Below are positions 61,005 to 64,000 of a stretch of 64,000 nucleotides of DNA, piece by piece (position 1 is the first letter of the stretch; each line of letters begins with the position of its first letter). Made by a program: the position numbers and the translations under genes. The DNA is from Acinetobacter geminorum (lineage in GTDB: Bacteria; Pseudomonadota; Gammaproteobacteria; Pseudomonadales; Moraxellaceae): NCBI RefSeq assembly GCF_013009345.1, contig NZ_JABELE010000007.1, forward strand, positions 114,615 to 178,614, given 5' to 3'. The notes beneath the pieces were generated by a model, which was not told where the DNA came from, searched no databases, and saw nothing but the letters and a program-made list of their open reading frames with translations.

Positions 61005-61889
61005 ATGCTAGATCATATTTGCATAAATGCGCCTTTTGAATCCAGCTTCTACTCAGTAGATGCGGAAGGGCGTTATTTTTTTGTAGATATCGATCTTCAC
61101 AGTATAGAAATACCGCTTGCTTCTCGTTCTGTTCATAAGAATGACGATGGTTCAATTTCTGCTGCTGCGTTATTCCATCCGTTTGAGTCGGTTCCGACTC
61201 ATTACACTGGTATGGCAATGAAAGTTTTTTTTGATTCTTCGTATGAACCTTTTGTACAGATCAAGGCTTCTCCTGCGAAATTGCTGCAAGGGCATAATGT
61301 CTTTGGCAGCGACAACATAGAGCAGGGTGCTATGGAAATGATCGGCTTCTTACATGAAGCTTATCCGCTTCTTGCAAGGATGCTAGATTGGCCTCGTGCA
61401 TGGGTTTCACATATTGATGTGACTTACTCAGTACGATTGAAAGACCAGAACACAGCTAAAAAAGTTTTGGATTTCTTGAGCAATGTCAGCAATGGCCAGA
61501 CTCGTTTAAGTAACAAGCGTTTCGACAGTTCAGTATATTGGGGAGGTCAGACTTCAAGACTTGTGAATCACAAGTGTTATATGAAGCATGACGAATTTAT
61601 CGCTCAATTTGAGGAGTATAAGCAACTTGCAAAGAAGAACGATAAAGCAGCTCAACGAGTTGTTGATGTCATGTCCAATTCGGATCTGATTAACTGGACT
61701 GTCGGTCTTTTACGTTTTGAATCACGTTTAAAAAAACGTTGGCTTGAACGTAATGGAATTCCTACCAATCTCAGTTATGAAACCTTTTGTTTAGGGGCCT
61801 CTTATGCTCGACCGTGGATTATTTTTGTAGGCATGTTAACTGCCTTCTTCATTGTCACTGGACATTATCGAGGGGGTAGTAATGATTAG
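61005..61889 (+). CDS. Inovirus replication initiator (phage CRI/gpII-like), apparently fused to another gene's tail
   Basis: 294 residues. Residues ~1-255 match phage replication initiators of the gene II/X family (IKASPAKLLQGHNVFGSDNI, ARMLDWPRAWVSHIDVTYSVRL with the His-hydrophobe-Asp metal motif, LRFESRLKKRWLERNGIPTNL). The last ~30 (GASYARPWIIFVGMLTAFFI then VTGHYRGGSND) are a membrane helix with a basic end, typical of pIII/coat C-termini and foreign to Rep. This suggests an internal deletion joining rep to a capsid gene. It overlaps the next gene's start by eight bases. Confidence 0.72.
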   Translation: MLDHICINAPFESSFYSVDAEGRYFFVDIDLHSIEIPLASRSVHKNDDGSISAAALFHPFESVPTHYTGMAMKVFFDSSYEPFVQIKASPAKLLQGHNVFGSDNIEQGAMEMIGFLHEAYPLLARMLDWPRAWVSHIDVTYSVRLKDQNTAKKVLDFLSNVSNGQTRLSNKRFDSSVYWGGQTSRLVNHKCYMKHDEFIAQFEEYKQLAKKNDKAAQRVVDVMSNSDLINWTVGLLRFESRLKKRWLERNGIPTNLSYETFCLGASYARPWIIFVGMLTAFFIVTGHYRGGSND

Positions 61890-62172
61890 AGGATTAATAT
61901 TTTTATTGATGTATGTAGGCGAGAAATTCTTAACTACTGCATTTAAAAAATTATTGGCTGGTGCAGGTTTGGGACTTGTTTCATTTGCAATTTCACAGTC
62001 AGTTTTTTCAATTTTACTTAACTATGTAAACAATCAATTTCAGCAGCTTTCAGGTCTATTTTATTTAATTGACCTTGCGGGGGTTGATGTTGCTATCAGC
62101 TATATTTTGTCTGCAATTTCAATACGCATAACAATGAACGCGGGCAAATTATCGATTAGGAAACTACAATAA
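61882..62172 (+). CDS. DUF2523-type phage membrane protein (pVI-like)
   Basis: 96 residues with three hydrophobic stretches (GLIFLLMYVGEKF, LLAGAGLGLVSFAISQSVFS, LIDLAGVDVAISYILSAISI). Starts at ATG 61882, with GAGGGGGT nine bases before. Just upstream of zot, one-base overlap, the usual place of the pVI-like minor coat protein in inoviruses. It seals the virion end during assembly. Confidence 0.7.
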   Translation: MIRGLIFLLMYVGEKFLTTAFKKLLAGAGLGLVSFAISQSVFSILLNYVNNQFQQLSGLFYLIDLAGVDVAISYILSAISIRITMNAGKLSIRKLQ

Positions 62173-63656
62173 TGTTATACGCTATCATTGCAAAGCCTGG
62201 TCAGGGGAAATCATATTTTGCTGTTGTTCGTATGTATGAAGAGCAGCAAAAAAATTTAGAAAATCTTAAAAAGAATGCTCCTATTTTTGAAGAAAATAGA
62301 AAGTTACTAGAAGATCGTGATCTACTAAAACGTGATTTTACGTATACCTATGAGCTAGGTGATAAAACACTTCAAAAAACCTCTAATCATGAAGATTTCG
62401 ATGTGTTGGAGGATGCGGAGCAGTTTGAGGAATATTTCGAATATTACTTTTTTTATAATAAATATATTGAGCAGATTACCAAAGAGGAAGGAATTGCATT
62501 AACTGCATTGCTTCCAGTAAGGCAAATTTATTCAAATATTAACGGTTTAAAAATTGCAGGTGTTTTGCCATTTCCAGATATTGACTGGCGTAAAACTCCG
62601 ATGGGTTCTATTCATTACATTGATGAGATTCGTAGACGTCCTCCTTACAAATGGGAAGGCCGAGTACCATCTCAAGATCCAATTATTTTAGGTATGTCTG
62701 AGGTGCGTCATACCGATAAAGATGTATGGCTTATTTCTCAAGATGCAGAAGATTTAAACTATTCGCTTAGACAGTTAATCGATAAGCTGTATTTTGTTAA
62801 AAGACCACCTCAAAACCCACAGGCTTGCGGTATTTATGTATTCGATAAATATCTTAGTCGCCCACGTGATGCAGCAGATTCACAACGCGATCCGAAGAAG
62901 TATGTTGATTATTTTCTGTTAGTTTATAAAAAGAAATTTCAACGCATGTATGTTAGTGCATCTTCTCATACATCAATGAAATTCAGGATTTCGCCAAAAG
63001 TATTTGCATACATATTTTTGTTTTTTGCCATATTAACGATTGCCATTGTCGGCTTTATGAAAATACCTATTTTTCAAAGTTTTGGCAGTGCAATTAAGCA
63101 AATGACAGGACAGGAAAAAGATGCATTTAGTCAATTACAGTCGGGACCTCAAGTTGCTGATGACAAGTCGAAATCTATGGCTGACAAATTAAAATATGAA
63201 GCTGAGTGCGGTACTTTAACACCAGAACAATGTGCTGATTTGAAGAATCCAGAAGTCAGAAATAATCAACTACAGCAAGTAAATGATGTTCGTATGGAGA
63301 CAATTGCAGTCAAGTACAATCCGAATAGGCCTTATGATGTTGATACTTCAAAGATTGAGTATCAAGTGACGTCTAAGCCTGTATTTGCGGGCTGTATGAA
63401 GAAAAAAGGTAGATATGTTGCTTACACTGAACAGGGCACAATTTTGCATGATGTGAGCCAGTCAGACTGTGCGAAACTGATTGAAGATAATGACCGTCCG
63501 TACAACTACTTTAAGCAGCAATCACAAGGTTTTTCGCAACCACAGCAGGCACAACAATTGCCACAGCAACCACAACAAGCTGATTACCCGTCTCGATATA
63601 AAGAGGCTGAAATTATCGCTAAGTACGAGGCAGCAAAACAGCAAGGCTTAATTTAA
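62172..63656 (+). CDS. zot: Zot-like phage assembly ATPase (pI)
   Basis: 494 residues. N-terminal Zot domain with Walker A AKPGQGKS (residues 7-14), Walker B-like IHYIDEIRRRPP and WLISQDAEDLN. One transmembrane helix (~278-297, VFAYIFLFFAILTIAIVGF). The C-terminal periplasmic part ends in a Gln/Pro-rich stretch (SQPQQAQQLPQQPQQADYP). pI/Zot drives phage extrusion through the inner membrane. Size normal. Confidence 0.88.
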   Translation: MLYAIIAKPGQGKSYFAVVRMYEEQQKNLENLKKNAPIFEENRKLLEDRDLLKRDFTYTYELGDKTLQKTSNHEDFDVLEDAEQFEEYFEYYFFYNKYIEQITKEEGIALTALLPVRQIYSNINGLKIAGVLPFPDIDWRKTPMGSIHYIDEIRRRPPYKWEGRVPSQDPIILGMSEVRHTDKDVWLISQDAEDLNYSLRQLIDKLYFVKRPPQNPQACGIYVFDKYLSRPRDAADSQRDPKKYVDYFLLVYKKKFQRMYVSASSHTSMKFRISPKVFAYIFLFFAILTIAIVGFMKIPIFQSFGSAIKQMTGQEKDAFSQLQSGPQVADDKSKSMADKLKYEAECGTLTPEQCADLKNPEVRNNQLQQVNDVRMETIAVKYNPNRPYDVDTSKIEYQVTSKPVFAGCMKKKGRYVAYTEQGTILHDVSQSDCAKLIEDNDRPYNYFKQQSQGFSQPQQAQQLPQQPQQADYPSRYKEAEIIAKYEAAKQQGLI

Positions 63657-63815
63657 ATTTCTTCTCTTTGATTACAAAAACCGTCTATTTGATGTAACGT
63701 AGCTGTATAGAAAAGTGTCTTCAGGGGAATTGAGACACATCGAGTAAACACTTAAATCTTGTACAATTTTTGCGTGTCTCAAGGCGTAGTCTAGACACTT
63801 TGGCGGGTGGGATAT

Positions 63816-63914
63816 ATGACAAATGATGATATTGCTTTAGTACTTTTTTTGATTTTTATCTTTTTTGCAGCCCTCTACTATGTTTTGAAATCCATTAAAG
63901 AAACTTCGCTCTGA
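63816..63914 (+). CDS. 32-residue hydrophobic phage protein, pVII/pIX-like
   Basis: MTNDDIALVLFLIFIFFAAL then YYVLKSIKETSL: one membrane helix flanked by an acidic start and a basic end. Size and layout fit the tiny end-cap proteins of filamentous phages (pVII 33, pIX 32 residues in fd). A GGCGGGTGGG run precedes ATG 63816. It ends two bases before the right att repeat. No sequence family can be proved at this length. Confidence 0.5.
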   Translation: MTNDDIALVLFLIFIFFAALYYVLKSIKETSL

Positions 63915-63916
63915 AA

Positions 63917-64000
63917 GTTCGCATAATGTGATGCACAGATTATGTTACTAAGCCCCAGTGAGAACATTGTTAGTCTCACGGGGCTTTTTAACATCAATCT
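63917..64000 (+). repeat. Right att repeat of the prophage, cut by the window end
   Basis: GTTCGCATAA arm, same centre, TTATGTTAC arm and terminator hairpin as the left copy. It continues beyond base 64000. Confidence 0.85.

Larger units (their letters stand above)
60511..63916 (+). mobile_element. Filamentous-phage (inovirus) prophage, internally deleted
   Basis: 3.4-kb unit between 84-base direct repeats (60511-60594 and 63917-64000, 83 of 84 identical) that contain Xer/dif-like arms. Gene order: minus-strand repressor-like gene, rep, DUF2523-type membrane gene, zot, tiny coat-like gene. Intact inoviruses are usually 6-10 kb and carry ssDNA-binding, major coat and pIII-type genes between rep and the DUF2523 gene. 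Here that block is missing, so the element looks defective or satellite-like. The right repeat reaches the window edge, so a tandem second copy cannot be excluded. Confidence 0.8.

Noticed and set aside
1..64000. CRISPR array, insertion sequence, rRNA or toxin-antitoxin operon
   Set aside because: No spaced direct-repeat series, transposase motif, rRNA sequence or convincing toxin-antitoxin pair was found by reading both strands.

Overview
The window is chromosomal DNA of an Acinetobacter, most likely of the calcoaceticus-baumannii complex. It is AT-rich. The pqqABCDE cluster, anthranilate dioxygenase antABC, an orphan entA next to a short isochorismatase, short ModE and ModC proteins and chaperone-usher pili read as Acinetobacter versions of these families. 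No rRNA, complete tRNA, insertion sequence or CRISPR array was seen.

Layout. 1-6.2 kb: the end of an alpha-ketoglutarate-type permease, a TonB-dependent siderophore receptor, aspartase (aspA) and two small unknown genes, the first behind a perfect CRP/Vfr palindrome. 6.7-18.5 kb: a ketone-body island. A GntP-type permease and 3-hydroxybutyrate dehydrogenase make acetoacetate, AtoDA adds CoA, AtoB cleaves to acetyl-CoA and AtoE is a short-chain acid transporter. Three LysR regulators lie among them, and a patch of unknown genes and gene debris (14.0-15.7 kb) splits the island. 18.8-31.0 kb: aromatic island. An AraC regulator, an aromatic-acid permease, an indole-oxidation operon of iifABCD type, an outer-membrane channel, a second AraC regulator and antABC together would take indole to anthranilate to catechol. 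XylS/BenR-type direct repeats lie upstream of antA (near-perfect) and the iif operon (degenerate).

31.1-33.8 kb: modE, a ModE box and modABC (molybdate uptake). 34.1-36.6 kb: iron island with entA, an entB-like isochorismatase, Fur boxes and a Fur-like protein without metal ligands. 36.6-38.4 kb: a 5'-nucleotidase lipoprotein. 38.6-43.0 kb: pqqABCDE plus an M19 dipeptidase. 43.0-43.8 kb: a candidate CRP-controlled small RNA and a 58-residue membrane peptide. 44-52.9 kb: mixed single genes (uracil-DNA-glycosylase-like, phospholipase D-like, GFA-like, a truncated paralogue pair, a catalase-like lipoprotein, an orphan TIM-barrel hydrolase-like protein, glutathione-dependent formaldehyde dehydrogenase). 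52.9-59.8 kb: a secreted protein and a chaperone-usher fimbrial operon (pilin, chaperone, usher, tip adhesin) with a mini-pilin-like gene upstream.

60.5-64.0 kb: a filamentous-phage (inovirus) prophage between 84-bp Xer/dif-like direct repeats. It keeps a repressor-like gene, rep, a DUF2523-type gene, zot and a tiny coat-like gene. The usual capsid block between rep and the DUF2523 gene is absent, and rep appears fused to the tail of a membrane protein. It is probably an internally deleted or satellite inovirus, and the right repeat runs off the window.
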